Positions 35,446 through 44,803 of a DNA stretch of 64,000 bases are shown here, one piece after another. The stretch lies in contig NZ_AWGF01000001.1 of NCBI RefSeq assembly GCF_000495855.1, positions 124,001 through 188,000 of the forward strand, in the 5' to 3' direction. A program made the translations under genes and the position numbers. Source of the stretch: Asticcacaulis sp. YBE204 (GTDB taxonomy: Bacteria; Pseudomonadota; Alphaproteobacteria; Caulobacterales; Caulobacteraceae). The notes below the pieces were generated by a model. The model was not told the origin of the DNA. It did no database searches and saw only the letters and a list, made by a program, of their open reading frames with translations. The stretch's first letter is position 1; each line of letters opens with the position of its first letter.

Positions 35446-35505
35446 ATCCTTCCCCGTTTACGGGGAAGGTGGATTTTTAGCGTGAGCTAAAAAGACGGAA
35501 GGGGG
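35446..35505. repeat. single hairpin repeat unit
   Basis: CCTTCCCCGT/ACGGGGAAGG hairpin, GTGG, a TTTTTAGC/GCTAAAAA hairpin, then ACGGAAGGGGG. Same plan as the other GC-rich units but different bases. Between murJ and the DHFR-like gene. Confidence 0.7.
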
Positions 35506-35514
35506 AACCGAGGT

Positions 35515-36063
35515 TTAGGGCTTTGGCGCATAGACCAGACATACCGTATCGTCATCGATCTGCGTATTTGAAACCAGCCGAAGCGGCGGGCGGGCATCGT
35601 GGAAAAACGGCTTGCCGCCGCCCAGCACGAACGGGCGGACGTGCAGGTGATATTCGTCGATCAGGCCCAGCTGTGTCACAAGCCCGGCCAGTTGCGGGCC
35701 GGTGACGCTGATCGTCCCGTCCGTTCCGGCTTTCAGCGCGCGAATCTGTGCCTCGATATCTTCGGAAATGAGGGTGGCGTTCGGACCAACCGCCCCAAGC
35801 GTGCCGGAGACGATCCATTTCGGCAAGCGACGCCACGCCACAGCGAATCTTTGTCGGGCGGCATCCCATTCGGGGCGATCCTCGTCCCAATAGCGCATGA
35901 CCTCGTACATCCTGCGCCCATAGAGGCTGCCCGCATAGCCCTCGACGGCCTGAGTCCAGACGTCGAAATGCGCCTCGCTGGGCGGCGGCATGATAAAATT
36001 GCCGCCGATGTCATCGACATAACCGTCGATCGACACATTCATTGCCAGAACAAACTTCGCCAT
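35515..36063 (-). CDS. dihydrofolate reductase family protein (RibD C-terminal-like)
   Basis: 182 residues from ATG 36061-36063, with AGAGGG ahead. KFVLAMNVSIDGYVDDIGG, GRRMYEVMRYW and ISVTGPQLAGLVTQLGLIDEYHLHVRPFVLGGGKPFF fit the DHFR/RibD-C fold. Such proteins are usually NADPH reductases of unknown substrate; folate activity is unlikely because key folate-binding residues are not evident. Monocistronic. Confidence 0.85.
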   Translation of the reverse strand: MAKFVLAMNVSIDGYVDDIGGNFIMPPPSEAHFDVWTQAVEGYAGSLYGRRMYEVMRYWDEDRPEWDAARQRFAVAWRRLPKWIVSGTLGAVGPNATLISEDIEAQIRALKAGTDGTISVTGPQLAGLVTQLGLIDEYHLHVRPFVLGGGKPFFHDARPPLRLVSNTQIDDDTVCLVYAPKP

Positions 36064-36308
36064 AACGACCCTCTCCCCGATGATTTGATCGATGGGTTGT
36101 ATCACCGCACGCAACACAAAGGCCACACTGCGCAATACTGATGTCGGCTTCGCAACCGATTTCACAAATGTTTCGCAAACCACGACTAAGGGGGGCGACG
36201 CCGGGGGCGGTTTCACGAGTCATTAAGGAATGTCTCTGCAAAACCAAGCGGTATTGTTGGCTCGGCGGATCGTCGCGACTGAGCACCCACCCCGGTTTGT
36301 CAATCAGA

Positions 36309-36329
36309 ACCGTCCGCGTTCCGGACGGT
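36309..36329 (+). promoter_or_regulatory. leader hairpin before the TonB receptor gene
   Basis: ACCGTCCG and CGGACGGT pair around CGTTC, 24 bases before the ATG. It may affect translation or mRNA stability. No known riboswitch pattern was matched in the upstream 290 bases. Confidence 0.35.
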
Positions 36330-36353
36330 ATCGCTTCCGGGATTTATCTTCAC

Positions 36354-38726
36354 ATGACCGTGTCATCGCGCGCTAAACCTCTTTCCACAGGCCTCGCCGT
36401 CCTGCTGTCCAGCACCATTCTGTCGGGCGCCCTGCTGGTCGGCGCCGCGCACGCCGCCGACGCTCCGGCGGGCGACGACGCCGACGTCACCGAAGTCGTC
36501 GTCGTCGGCAAGGGTCAGACGCGCTCGGTCTCGACGCTTCTGCCCGCCAATCTCGACGTCGTGCCGCCGGGCACCAGCATCCAGAAGGCCCTCAACTACC
36601 TGCCGGGCGTCATGGCGCAGTCGATCGACGCACTGGGCACCAATGAGCAGTCCCTGTCGCTTCAGGTGCGCGGCTTCAACACCACCCACCTCGGCTATTC
36701 GCTCGACGGCGTGCCGCTGGGCGACGGTGCCTACAACAACTATAACGGCCTGACCATCAGCCGCGCCCTGATCTCGGAAAACCTCGGCCGCGCCGATCTG
36801 GCGACCGGCATTGCGGGCCTGAGCCTGCCGTCCACCAGCAATCTCGGCGGCGCCCTGATCTACACCTCCAGCAATCCGCATAAGCAACTGGGCGTCTCGG
36901 CCAGCCAGACCTTCGGCAGCGAAGACAGCGCCCGCACCTTCGTCCGTTTCGACACCGGCGAATATAACGGCTTCTCGGCCTATCTGTCGGCCCACTATAC
37001 CGAACAGGACCTGTTCGTGAATCAGGGTGCCTACAACAAGTCGTGGGGCAGCCAGTTCAACGGCAAGGCGCAGTACCTGTTCGAGCGCGGCAAGATCACG
37101 GCCTTTGCCGACCTGTCGAGCACCAATCAGGCCGACGACGCCTACCTGTCGAAAGACATGCTGTCGCGCCTCGGCCCGGACTGGGGCGGCTATGCCCCCG
37201 ACTGGCAGTCCTATCTCAACCGCGCCTACTGCACCGTGACCGGCCCGACCGCACCGACCAAGTGCGTCGCCGCCCCGTCGCCGCAAAAGAACTCGGACGT
37301 CACCTTTACCAACGGTCAGATCCTGCGTCAGGACGAGCTGTACTACCTCGCCGGTGAGTACGAGATCGCCACGGGCCTGACCGTCAGCGGCAAGGTCTAT
37401 AAGCACACCGACAAGGGTGCCGGTAACAACTTCATCACCGGCTGGTCGACCCAAGGCACGACCTCGACCGCCGACGACATCCCCGTACAGATCCGCGACA
37501 CGCGTTACACCATCGACCGCGACGGCGTGATCGGCAGCGTGAGCTGGACCGTCGCCAATCACCACGTGCAGGCGGGTTTCTGGACCGAAGATAACGTGTC
37601 CTCCGCCGCACGCTATCTGTGGCAGAACGTCACGGGTCCGTTCAGCCTCGCCCACTTCATGGATAAGGACGGCCAGCCCGACCTCGCCCAGTGGGTGCAG
37701 GAAACGACGTGGAAGACCAAGCAGTTCTACGTGCAGGACACCGTCACCCTGTTCGACGACGCGGTAAGCATCGACTTCGGCTTCAAGAGCACCGACGCGA
37801 CGTCCGACGCCAAGGCCCTGCCGGGTATCGCCAAGACCGCCGCCGCCGCTTCGACCCAGTTCGCCAGCGGTTCGCTGAAGGCCAAGGACAGCTTCCTGCC
37901 GCAGATAGGCGCGCGCTGGACGATCACCCCCGGCCACGAAGTCTATGCTAGCTACTCGGAAAACATCGCCATGTTCCAGGGCGGCTTCAAGCTTGGGCCG
38001 CAATCGGTGTCGCAGACCGTGTGGGATGCGCAGGGCAAGTATCTTGAGCCGGAAACCTCCAAGAGCATCGATGTCGGCTACCGCTATATCGGTGACACGC
38101 TTCAGGTGTCGCTGGCGGCCTACGACGTCGATTTCGACAACCGCCTGCTCCAGTACAACCCTTGCCCGACGAACCAGCAGCAGAACCCCGGCTGCGGCAA
38201 TTCGTTCCACAATGCCGGCGGCGTGACCAGCAAAGGTGTCGAAGCCGGTGTCCTGTGGAAGCCGCTGTCGTGGCTGACCTGGTACAACTCGGCCTCGCTC
38301 AACAAGACGACCTATAACGAAGACCTCAACTGGTGTACCACGACCTGCGTGATCAAGGCCACCAAAGGCAAGCAACAGGTCGACACGCCGAAGGAAATGC
38401 TGTCCAGCGCCGTGACGGTGAAGGGCTACGGGGTCTCCGCTTCGCTGCAAGGCAAGTATACGGGCCGTCGTTACTACACCTACACCAACGATCAGGGCTT
38501 CGGCGGCGTCACGACCTTCGATCTGGGCGTCAATTACGACTTCCGCCACGTCGGTTTCATGAAGGGCGCGAAGCTGTCGCTGAACGTCACCAATCTGACC
38601 GACAAGCGCTATGCCTCGAACTTCGACTCGAGCGTCTTCGCGCCGGACGACGCCGCGGGTTCCATTCTGGTGTTCCACACCTCGGCCCCGCGCCAGACCT
38701 TCGTGACGCTGGGTTACAGCTTCTAA
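36354..38726 (+). CDS. TonB-dependent outer-membrane receptor
   Basis: 790 residues from ATG 36354. Signal region ends GAAHAAD. DVTEVVVVGKG is a TonB-box-like segment; plug with QVRGFNTTHLGYSLDG and GGALIYTSS; barrel ends QTFVTLGYSF with the aromatic C-terminal residue used for membrane insertion. There is a disulfide-type CPTNQQQNPGC and another CTTTC in extracellular loops. Ligand unknown. A bidirectional terminator lies immediately downstream. Confidence 0.92.
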   Translation: MTVSSRAKPLSTGLAVLLSSTILSGALLVGAAHAADAPAGDDADVTEVVVVGKGQTRSVSTLLPANLDVVPPGTSIQKALNYLPGVMAQSIDALGTNEQSLSLQVRGFNTTHLGYSLDGVPLGDGAYNNYNGLTISRALISENLGRADLATGIAGLSLPSTSNLGGALIYTSSNPHKQLGVSASQTFGSEDSARTFVRFDTGEYNGFSAYLSAHYTEQDLFVNQGAYNKSWGSQFNGKAQYLFERGKITAFADLSSTNQADDAYLSKDMLSRLGPDWGGYAPDWQSYLNRAYCTVTGPTAPTKCVAAPSPQKNSDVTFTNGQILRQDELYYLAGEYEIATGLTVSGKVYKHTDKGAGNNFITGWSTQGTTSTADDIPVQIRDTRYTIDRDGVIGSVSWTVANHHVQAGFWTEDNVSSAARYLWQNVTGPFSLAHFMDKDGQPDLAQWVQETTWKTKQFYVQDTVTLFDDAVSIDFGFKSTDATSDAKALPGIAKTAAAASTQFASGSLKAKDSFLPQIGARWTITPGHEVYASYSENIAMFQGGFKLGPQSVSQTVWDAQGKYLEPETSKSIDVGYRYIGDTLQVSLAAYDVDFDNRLLQYNPCPTNQQQNPGCGNSFHNAGGVTSKGVEAGVLWKPLSWLTWYNSASLNKTTYNEDLNWCTTTCVIKATKGKQQVDTPKEMLSSAVTVKGYGVSASLQGKYTGRRYYTYTNDQGFGGVTTFDLGVNYDFRHVGFMKGAKLSLNVTNLTDKRYASNFDSSVFAPDDAAGSILVFHTSAPRQTFVTLGYSF

Positions 38727-38741
38727 ATAAGGGCTGTCTGC

Positions 38742-38781
38742 AAAAAAACGCGCATCCGGTCATGATCGGGTGCGCGTTTTT
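38742..38781. terminator. bidirectional terminator between TonB receptor and glnD
   Basis: ACGCGCATCC (38748-38757) pairs with GGGTGCGCGT (38768-38777); seven A precede and a T run follows. Confidence 0.8.
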
Positions 38782-38792
38782 CGTTTGTGGGC

Positions 38793-41672
38793 TTACCGCG
38801 CCAGCGACGCCTTGGCGCGGGTCGGGGCCGATTTCGGACGCGGGGCCGGAGGGTCGAGCACGTCGCTCAGGGCGCGGCGGATCTTGTCCTTTTGTCCCTT
38901 GTTCAGGCGCTCGCGCGTGAAGTGATCGACGACATAAAAGGCATCGACCGCGCGTTCGCCGTAACAGTCAATGTGCGCCGAAGCGATATCGAGACGCGCC
39001 TTGTTGATCACGCTGGCGACGTCGGCCAGAAGCCCAGGACGGTCGCGGCCCGACACCTCGATAATCGTCATGTGGGCGTTGGAATCGTCGTCGAAAACCA
39101 CGGTCGGCGCAATGGCAAAGGCTGCCGCACGACCAGCCAGGGTCGATTTATGCACCACCGGCGGCGCGACTTCGCCGAGCGCCGCCTTTTCCAGCGACTG
39201 CTCAAGCTGCCTCAGGCGAGACGGGTCGTCGTAGCCGAACGGCTTGCCCTGAGCGTCCTGCACGTAGAAGATGTCGAGTGCCTGCTTGGTGGTCGAGGTG
39301 AAGACCTGCGCCCCCACGACGTTGGCCCCCATATTGGTGAAGCAGCGCGCGAGATCGGCGAACAGGCCCGGACGATCGGCACCGCTGATGCAGAAGGCGG
39401 CGGCGTTGCGCGCCGTGTCGATATGAGCCCGCGCCGAGGGTTCGGACTCAAACGTGGACCACGCCTGCTGGGCGTGTTGTCTGATCTCGTCCGGGGTGAA
39501 CGAAAAGAGGTAGGATTCCTCCATCGTCTCCAGCCACGCCCGCATGTCGCGGTTGTTGCCGCCGAGCTGTTCGCGCAGGGCATTGGCGCGGGCATGCAGG
39601 TCCTCGCGCACATGGGTCACCGCGTCGCCTTCGGAGTTGCGCCCGCCGCGGAAAGCCGACTCGGTGGCCGCCAGAAGCTCGCGCATCAGCTGGCCCTTCC
39701 AGCCATTCCACACGCCCGGCCCGACGGCGCGGATATCGGCGACCGTCAGGATCAGAAGCTGGCGCAAACGCTCCGGTGTCTCGACAATGCGCGCAAACGA
39801 CGCCACGGTTTCCGGGTCCGATACGTCGCGTTTCTGCGCATAGTCCGACAGCACAAGATGGTGACGCACCAGCCACGCGACCTGATCGATCTGCCAGTCT
39901 TCGAGCCCCAGCCGCGCGCAGGCCCGCCGTGCGGCGATCTCGCCTTCGATCTCCTGCCCCAGTTCGCCGCCCTTACCCGTATCGTGCAGCAGCATGGCCA
40001 GATAAAGCGTTTCCTTGTTGGCCAGATTGGGGATCAGCGCGGTGGCCAGCGGATGCTCTTCCGGGTGCTGGCCCAACTCGATTTCACGGATCAGGCCGAC
40101 GGCGCGCAGGGTGTGCTCGTCCACCGTATAGGTGTGGTACATGTTGAACTGCGTCTGGGCGACGATCTGGCCGAATTCGGGGATATAGCGGCCCAGAAGC
40201 CCGGTCTCGGTCATCAGCGACAGGGTGCGATACGGGTTCTTGCCGCGCACCAGAATGTCGAGGAAGACCTCGGCGACCTTCTTGTCGCGGCGCAGGGCCG
40301 CATTGATCAGTTTCAGGTTCCGCGTGATCGCCGTAAAGGCGTCCGGATGCAGGTCCAGTTCCATCCTGTCCGCCATGCGGAACAGGATGAACATGGCGAT
40401 CGGCGACTTTTTGAACACGTCCGGATTTTGCACGCTCAGGCGACCGGAATCGATGACGATGCCGGGATGCTCCGGCTTGGTCAGCGACATGATACCCGAC
40501 TGAATCATGTGACTGAGGCGCGTCAGAGGCTTGGTCTTCTGCGCCTCAAGCTTGGTGCAGAAGATGCGCGTCAGGGCGCCGACTTCCTTGGCGACAAGGA
40601 AGTAGCGGCGCATGAAGCGTTCCACCGCCGGTTCGCCGTCGGCGTCGACATAGCCCATCAGACGGGCGATTTCCGGTTGCAGGTCGAAGCTCAGACGCTC
40701 TTCGGCGCGGCCTGCCGTCACGTGCAACAGGATGCGGACCTTCCACAGAAAGTCGAAGGCCTGCACGAAGGCGAGGCGTTCCTTCTCGGTCAGCATGGCG
40801 TCGAGCGCGCCCCAGCCATTGGGGTTCTGCGGCCGCGGGCTTTCGCGCAGGACGGGGGCAGGGCCGGACGCCGAAACATATTTGGCGATCCAGAACAGGG
40901 TGTGCAGGTCGCGCAGGCCGCCCTTGCCCTCTTTCAGATTGGGCTCGACGACGTAGCGCGAGGTGCCCGACTTGGCGTGGCGGAAATCGCGCTCCTCAAG
41001 CTTGGCGGTGACGAAATCATAGGCGCCGTGGCGGATGACGTCGAGGTTCAGCTTTTCCTTGAGGCTTTGGACCAGCACCGTATCGCCGGCCAGCGGACGG
41101 TATTCGAGCAGGGCCGTCATGACCGTATGGTCTTCGCGGGCGATGCGGATGGTCTCCTCGACCGTGCGCGAGGCGTGGCCGACCTTGAGGCCGAGATCCC
41201 AGAGGCTATAGAGTATGAATTCGATGACGCTTTCCGAATGCGGCGTCTCTTTCCACGCGCGCAGGAACAACAGGTCGAGATCGGAATAGGGGGCCAGTTC
41301 GCCGCGTCCGTAGCCACCGACGGCGATCAGAGCCAGACGCTCTCCCTCGGTCGGATTGCGCGCGCGATAGACGTGGGTCAGGGTAAAGTCCCACAGGGCG
41401 TGGACGATCTCGTCGGCCTGTTTCGACAGGGCGCGCGCCGTGGACAGGCCGCCACGGTGCTCTTCGACATGCGACAGCAAGCTTTCGCGCGCCATGTCCC
41501 ATTCGCGCTTGAGGATGGCCACGGCCTTACGCCGCAGATCGGCCACGTCACCGGTCGAGTCCTCATAGGCCTGGGTCAGCTTGGCGCGCAGAGCCGCACC
41601 GTCGATGCTGTGGGTCAGCAGGGCCGGGCTGGTCTTGGGCTGGAGGGCAGCGGTATCACCGAGTGGGGGCAT
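38793..41672 (-). CDS. glnD: bifunctional [protein-PII] uridylyltransferase / uridylyl-removing enzyme
   Basis: 959 residues from ATG 41670-41672 (MPPLGDTAALQ). Nucleotidyltransferase GGYGRGELAPYSDLDLLFL, HD phosphohydrolase LLHDTGKGG, and two C-terminal ACT domains (ADRPGLFADLARCF and GRDRPGLLADVASVI). GlnD adds or removes UMP on PII proteins in response to glutamine, setting nitrogen metabolism. It overlaps the mutS 3' end by 17 bases. Confidence 0.97.
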   Translation of the reverse strand: MPPLGDTAALQPKTSPALLTHSIDGAALRAKLTQAYEDSTGDVADLRRKAVAILKREWDMARESLLSHVEEHRGGLSTARALSKQADEIVHALWDFTLTHVYRARNPTEGERLALIAVGGYGRGELAPYSDLDLLFLRAWKETPHSESVIEFILYSLWDLGLKVGHASRTVEETIRIAREDHTVMTALLEYRPLAGDTVLVQSLKEKLNLDVIRHGAYDFVTAKLEERDFRHAKSGTSRYVVEPNLKEGKGGLRDLHTLFWIAKYVSASGPAPVLRESPRPQNPNGWGALDAMLTEKERLAFVQAFDFLWKVRILLHVTAGRAEERLSFDLQPEIARLMGYVDADGEPAVERFMRRYFLVAKEVGALTRIFCTKLEAQKTKPLTRLSHMIQSGIMSLTKPEHPGIVIDSGRLSVQNPDVFKKSPIAMFILFRMADRMELDLHPDAFTAITRNLKLINAALRRDKKVAEVFLDILVRGKNPYRTLSLMTETGLLGRYIPEFGQIVAQTQFNMYHTYTVDEHTLRAVGLIREIELGQHPEEHPLATALIPNLANKETLYLAMLLHDTGKGGELGQEIEGEIAARRACARLGLEDWQIDQVAWLVRHHLVLSDYAQKRDVSDPETVASFARIVETPERLRQLLILTVADIRAVGPGVWNGWKGQLMRELLAATESAFRGGRNSEGDAVTHVREDLHARANALREQLGGNNRDMRAWLETMEESYLFSFTPDEIRQHAQQAWSTFESEPSARAHIDTARNAAAFCISGADRPGLFADLARCFTNMGANVVGAQVFTSTTKQALDIFYVQDAQGKPFGYDDPSRLRQLEQSLEKAALGEVAPPVVHKSTLAGRAAAFAIAPTVVFDDDSNAHMTIIEVSGRDRPGLLADVASVINKARLDIASAHIDCYGERAVDAFYVVDHFTRERLNKGQKDKIRRALSDVLDPPAPRPKSAPTRAKASLAR

Positions 41673-44394
41673 GGGCGTCGATCTTAACCAGACTCCGTAA
41701 ACGATAGATAACCTCAAGGGCCTCGCGCGGGCTCAAATCGTCCGGGTTCAGTGCTTTCAGTGCCTTTTCCACCTCGGATTCCGCCGGTTGTTGCGCCGCA
41801 GCAACATTGACCTGCGCCTGTACGGTGGCAAACAAAGGCAGGTCGTCGAGTTTCAGCTGATGCGAGCGGTCGGTTTCCAGCCGCTCCAGAATGTCCTTGG
41901 CACGGGCCACGACGACCGGCGGCATCCCGGCAAGCTTCGCGACCTGCACGCCGTAGGAGCGATCCGCCGCCCCGCGCTTGGCTTCGTGCAGGAAGATCAG
42001 GTCGCCATTCCACTCCTTCGCGGTCATGGAGATATTGTGGGTATGGGCGAGTAAGGATTCAAGCTGGGACAGTTCGTGATAGTGGGTCGCGAACAGGGCG
42101 CGCGCCTTGACCACCTCGTGCAGGTTTTCCGCGCAGGCCCAGGCGATGGCCAGACCGTCGAAGGTCGCCGTGCCGCGCCCGATCTCATCAAGGATCACAA
42201 ACGAGCGCTGCGTCGCCTGACTGAGGATCGCGGCAGTCTCGACCATCTCCATCATGAAGGTCGAGCGGCCCTGCGCCAGATCGTCCCCGGCGCCGACGCG
42301 CGAGAACAGACGATCGACCACACCCAATCGCAACGACGCGGCAGGCACGAACAGCCCGGCCTGCGCCATGATGACCAAGAGCGCGTTCTGACGCAGAAAG
42401 GTGGATTTACCGGCCATGTTCGGCCCGGTGACCAGAGTCAGGCGCGGCCCGCTTTGGCCCGACGCGTCGAGACAACCGTCATTCGGCGTAAACGGCTTGC
42501 CCTCGGCACGCAGGGCGACGACCACGACCGGGTGCCGTGCCGCCCTGGCGTCGAACACAAGGCTGTCATCGACGATCGGGCGCGTGGCCTCCATGTCCTC
42601 GGCCCATTCGGCGGCGGCGGACGCCACGTCGAGCGCGCAGAAGGCATCGAACATGTCCTGCAAGGGGTGAGCGTTGCGGCGGACCTCTTCGCGCAAATCC
42701 TCGAACAGGGCCAGTTCCAGCGTCAGGGCATCCGACGCGGCGCGCGCGATACGGGCGTCCATGTCGATCAGGTCCGGCGTCGAAAACCGCATCTGGTTGG
42801 CGAGGGTCTGACGGTGAATCAGACGCTGCCGATCGCTATCGCTGAGGCTATCGGCCTGTTTCGAAGTCAGCTCGATGAAATAGCCCAGCACGGCATTATA
42901 TTTGATCTTCAGCGGCAGGCCGGTTTCCTGCTGAAGATCGGACTCCATGCGCAGGATGATCTGACGCGAGTCGTTGCGGAGCGTGATCAACTCGTTGAGA
43001 TTGCTGTTGTACCCGGCCTTGATGAAGCCGCCGTCGCGCGTCGACAGCGGCGGTTCCTCGACCAGCGCCATGTCGAGCTTGAACAACAGGTCGGCGACGG
43101 AATCAGACACCGTCAGGGCCTTGATATGGCTGCGGATTTCGACCGGACAACGCGGATCGAGGGCGTCTTCGGCATCCGTCTGTTTCAACACCCGGATGGT
43201 TTCACCGGCGAGTTCGAGGCCGTCCTTGATGACCTTTAAATCGCGCGGACCGCCACGCCCCAAACCGAGCCGCGACAGGGCGCGCGCCAGATCGCTCATC
43301 CCGCGCAGGGTATTACGCAGGTCTTGACGCAGGCCACGATGTTCCAAAAACCATTGCACGGCGTCGAGGCGTGTATTGATCTCGTCCGGGCTGTTCAGGG
43401 GCCGCGATAGGCGTGCCGCCAGTAGTCGCGAACCGCCCGACGTAATGGTGCGGTCGATGGCCGACATCAGCGAGCCTTCGCGGCTGCCCTTCTGCGTGCG
43501 CTCGATCTCAAGGCTTTGCCGCGTCGAGGGGTCTATGGCGAGAAAGGCCAGCGACGTCGTCTTTTTCGGCGCTTTCAGGACCGGGACCTTGCCGGCCTGA
43601 GTGAGGTCGATATAGGCCGCCAGCATCCCCATGGCCGAGACCTCGGCGAGGCTGAACGTCCCGAACCCGTCCAGCGTATCGACGCCGTAAAGCCGTTTCA
43701 GCCGCGCCTCACCCGCTGCCGGATCGGACAGCGACGCCGACTGGGGTTGCAGCACCCCGCCGCAATATTTGAGCAAGCCATAGACATTTTCGTCCTGCAA
43801 CAGGCGGTCGGCAACAAGGCTTTCCGACGGGCGCAACGCCGATAGGTGCGTTCCCAAGGTTTCCGGCGTCGTTTCCAGACACTCGACCTCACCCGTGGAC
43901 AGTTCCAGCGACGCCAAAGCCATGACCCCGGCCCGCTGCGACAGGGCGATCAGCCGATTGGCTCCGCGTTCCTCCAGCAGGGTATCTTCGGTCAGGGTGC
44001 CCGGTGTGACGATGCGTACGATGCCGCGCTTGACCACCGATTTCGAGCCGCGCTTCTTGGCTTCCGACGGGTCTTCGAGCTGGTCGCAGACGGCAACGCG
44101 GAACCCGGCGCGGATCAGCTTGGCGATATAGGCCTCGGCGGCGTGGGCGGGGACGCCCGCCATGGGGATTTCCTCGCCCTGATGCCGCCCGCGTTTGGTC
44201 AGGGCCAGCGACAAGGCCCCTGCCGCCTTTACGGCGTCGTCGAAAAAGACCTCGTAGAAATCACCCATGCGGAAAAACAGCAGGGCGTCAGGGTTTTGCG
44301 CTTTGATTTCAATATATTGCGCCATGACCGGCGTCGCGCCGTCAAGCTGAGCCTTAAGATCGGAATCGGTTTGGGAAGAGGTCGTCGCGTTCAT
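41656..44394 (-). CDS. mutS: DNA mismatch repair protein MutS
   Basis: 912 residues. Mismatch-recognition DALLFFRMGDFYEVFFDDA (Phe-x-Glu), Walker A GPNMAGKST, DEIGRGTATFDG Walker B region and a C-terminal helix for dimerisation. MutS recognises mismatches and recruits MutL. Upstream is a repeat-rich gap; downstream glnD overlaps and is probably cotranscribed. Confidence 0.98.
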   Translation of the reverse strand: MNATTSSQTDSDLKAQLDGATPVMAQYIEIKAQNPDALLFFRMGDFYEVFFDDAVKAAGALSLALTKRGRHQGEEIPMAGVPAHAAEAYIAKLIRAGFRVAVCDQLEDPSEAKKRGSKSVVKRGIVRIVTPGTLTEDTLLEERGANRLIALSQRAGVMALASLELSTGEVECLETTPETLGTHLSALRPSESLVADRLLQDENVYGLLKYCGGVLQPQSASLSDPAAGEARLKRLYGVDTLDGFGTFSLAEVSAMGMLAAYIDLTQAGKVPVLKAPKKTTSLAFLAIDPSTRQSLEIERTQKGSREGSLMSAIDRTITSGGSRLLAARLSRPLNSPDEINTRLDAVQWFLEHRGLRQDLRNTLRGMSDLARALSRLGLGRGGPRDLKVIKDGLELAGETIRVLKQTDAEDALDPRCPVEIRSHIKALTVSDSVADLLFKLDMALVEEPPLSTRDGGFIKAGYNSNLNELITLRNDSRQIILRMESDLQQETGLPLKIKYNAVLGYFIELTSKQADSLSDSDRQRLIHRQTLANQMRFSTPDLIDMDARIARAASDALTLELALFEDLREEVRRNAHPLQDMFDAFCALDVASAAAEWAEDMEATRPIVDDSLVFDARAARHPVVVVALRAEGKPFTPNDGCLDASGQSGPRLTLVTGPNMAGKSTFLRQNALLVIMAQAGLFVPAASLRLGVVDRLFSRVGAGDDLAQGRSTFMMEMVETAAILSQATQRSFVILDEIGRGTATFDGLAIAWACAENLHEVVKARALFATHYHELSQLESLLAHTHNISMTAKEWNGDLIFLHEAKRGAADRSYGVQVAKLAGMPPVVVARAKDILERLETDRSHQLKLDDLPLFATVQAQVNVAAAQQPAESEVEKALKALNPDDLSPREALEVIYRLRSLVKIDAHAPTR

Positions 44395-44470
44395 GCGAAC
44401 AAGTTAATAAGTGTTAAGGCGAAAGCCTAGCCGGAAACGACATGCGCAACCGATTTCCACAGGCTTGGTG

Positions 44471-44635
44471 CTTATCCTCCCTGCGCTCGCGCGGGGAGGG
44501 GGACCGCGCCTGAAAGGCGTGGTGGTGGGGTGTCTAACTTACTTTCCGGGATGGTGTTCGTTGAACCTCGGCAAACCACCCCACCACCGTTCGCTCCGCT
44601 CACGGTTCCCCTCCCCGCCAGCGGGGAGGTATAAG
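44471..44635. repeat. pair of inverted GC-rich hairpin units with short spacer
   Basis: Left unit 44471-44530 (CTTATCCTCCC...GGTGGTGGGG), about 45 bases of spacer, and the inverted right unit 44576-44635 (CCACCCCACCACC...GGGGAGGTATAAG). It has the same polarity as the 24 kb element, but no cargo. It fills most of the gap between mutS and maeB. Confidence 0.75.
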
Positions 44636-44708
44636 TAGACTGCGCGGAATTCCGCACGGTGTTTCATATGTTGAAACGAAACAAAATGTTTTTTGAGAAA
44701 AAGTGATT

Positions 44709-44801
44709 GATAAACCTGTTTATCTCCGGGGCTTCCTGCAATACTAACACCCTAGGTAAACACTCAATTGTCTGACAAATAAGCGGAAACGCAGGAAGCC
44801 C
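44709..44801 (+). promoter_or_regulatory. malic enzyme leader: dyads and long-range repeat over the ribosome binding site
   Basis: GATAAAC-CT-GTTTATC (44709-44724) is a perfect dyad suggesting an operator. TTGTC-T-GACAA (44769-44779) is another. GGGCTTCCTGC (44729-44739) and GCAGGAAGCCC (44791-44801) are perfect inverted copies; the second contains the AGGAAG binding site two bases before the ATG at 44804. Pairing in mRNA would hide that site. All are inference from sequence. Confidence 0.5.
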
Positions 44802-44803
44802 GA

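Noticed and set aside
36064-36353. cobalamin or TPP riboswitch before the TonB receptor
   Set aside because: None of the conserved riboswitch core sequences was found; only one simple hairpin.
36363-38678. 771-residue open frame antisense to the TonB receptor
   Set aside because: Long antisense frames are expected from GC-rich third positions; low-complexity Arg/Gly/Val-rich translation without domains.
38787-41687. 966-residue open frame antisense to glnD
   Set aside because: Shadow frame with His/Arg/Gly-rich sequence and no recognisable domain.
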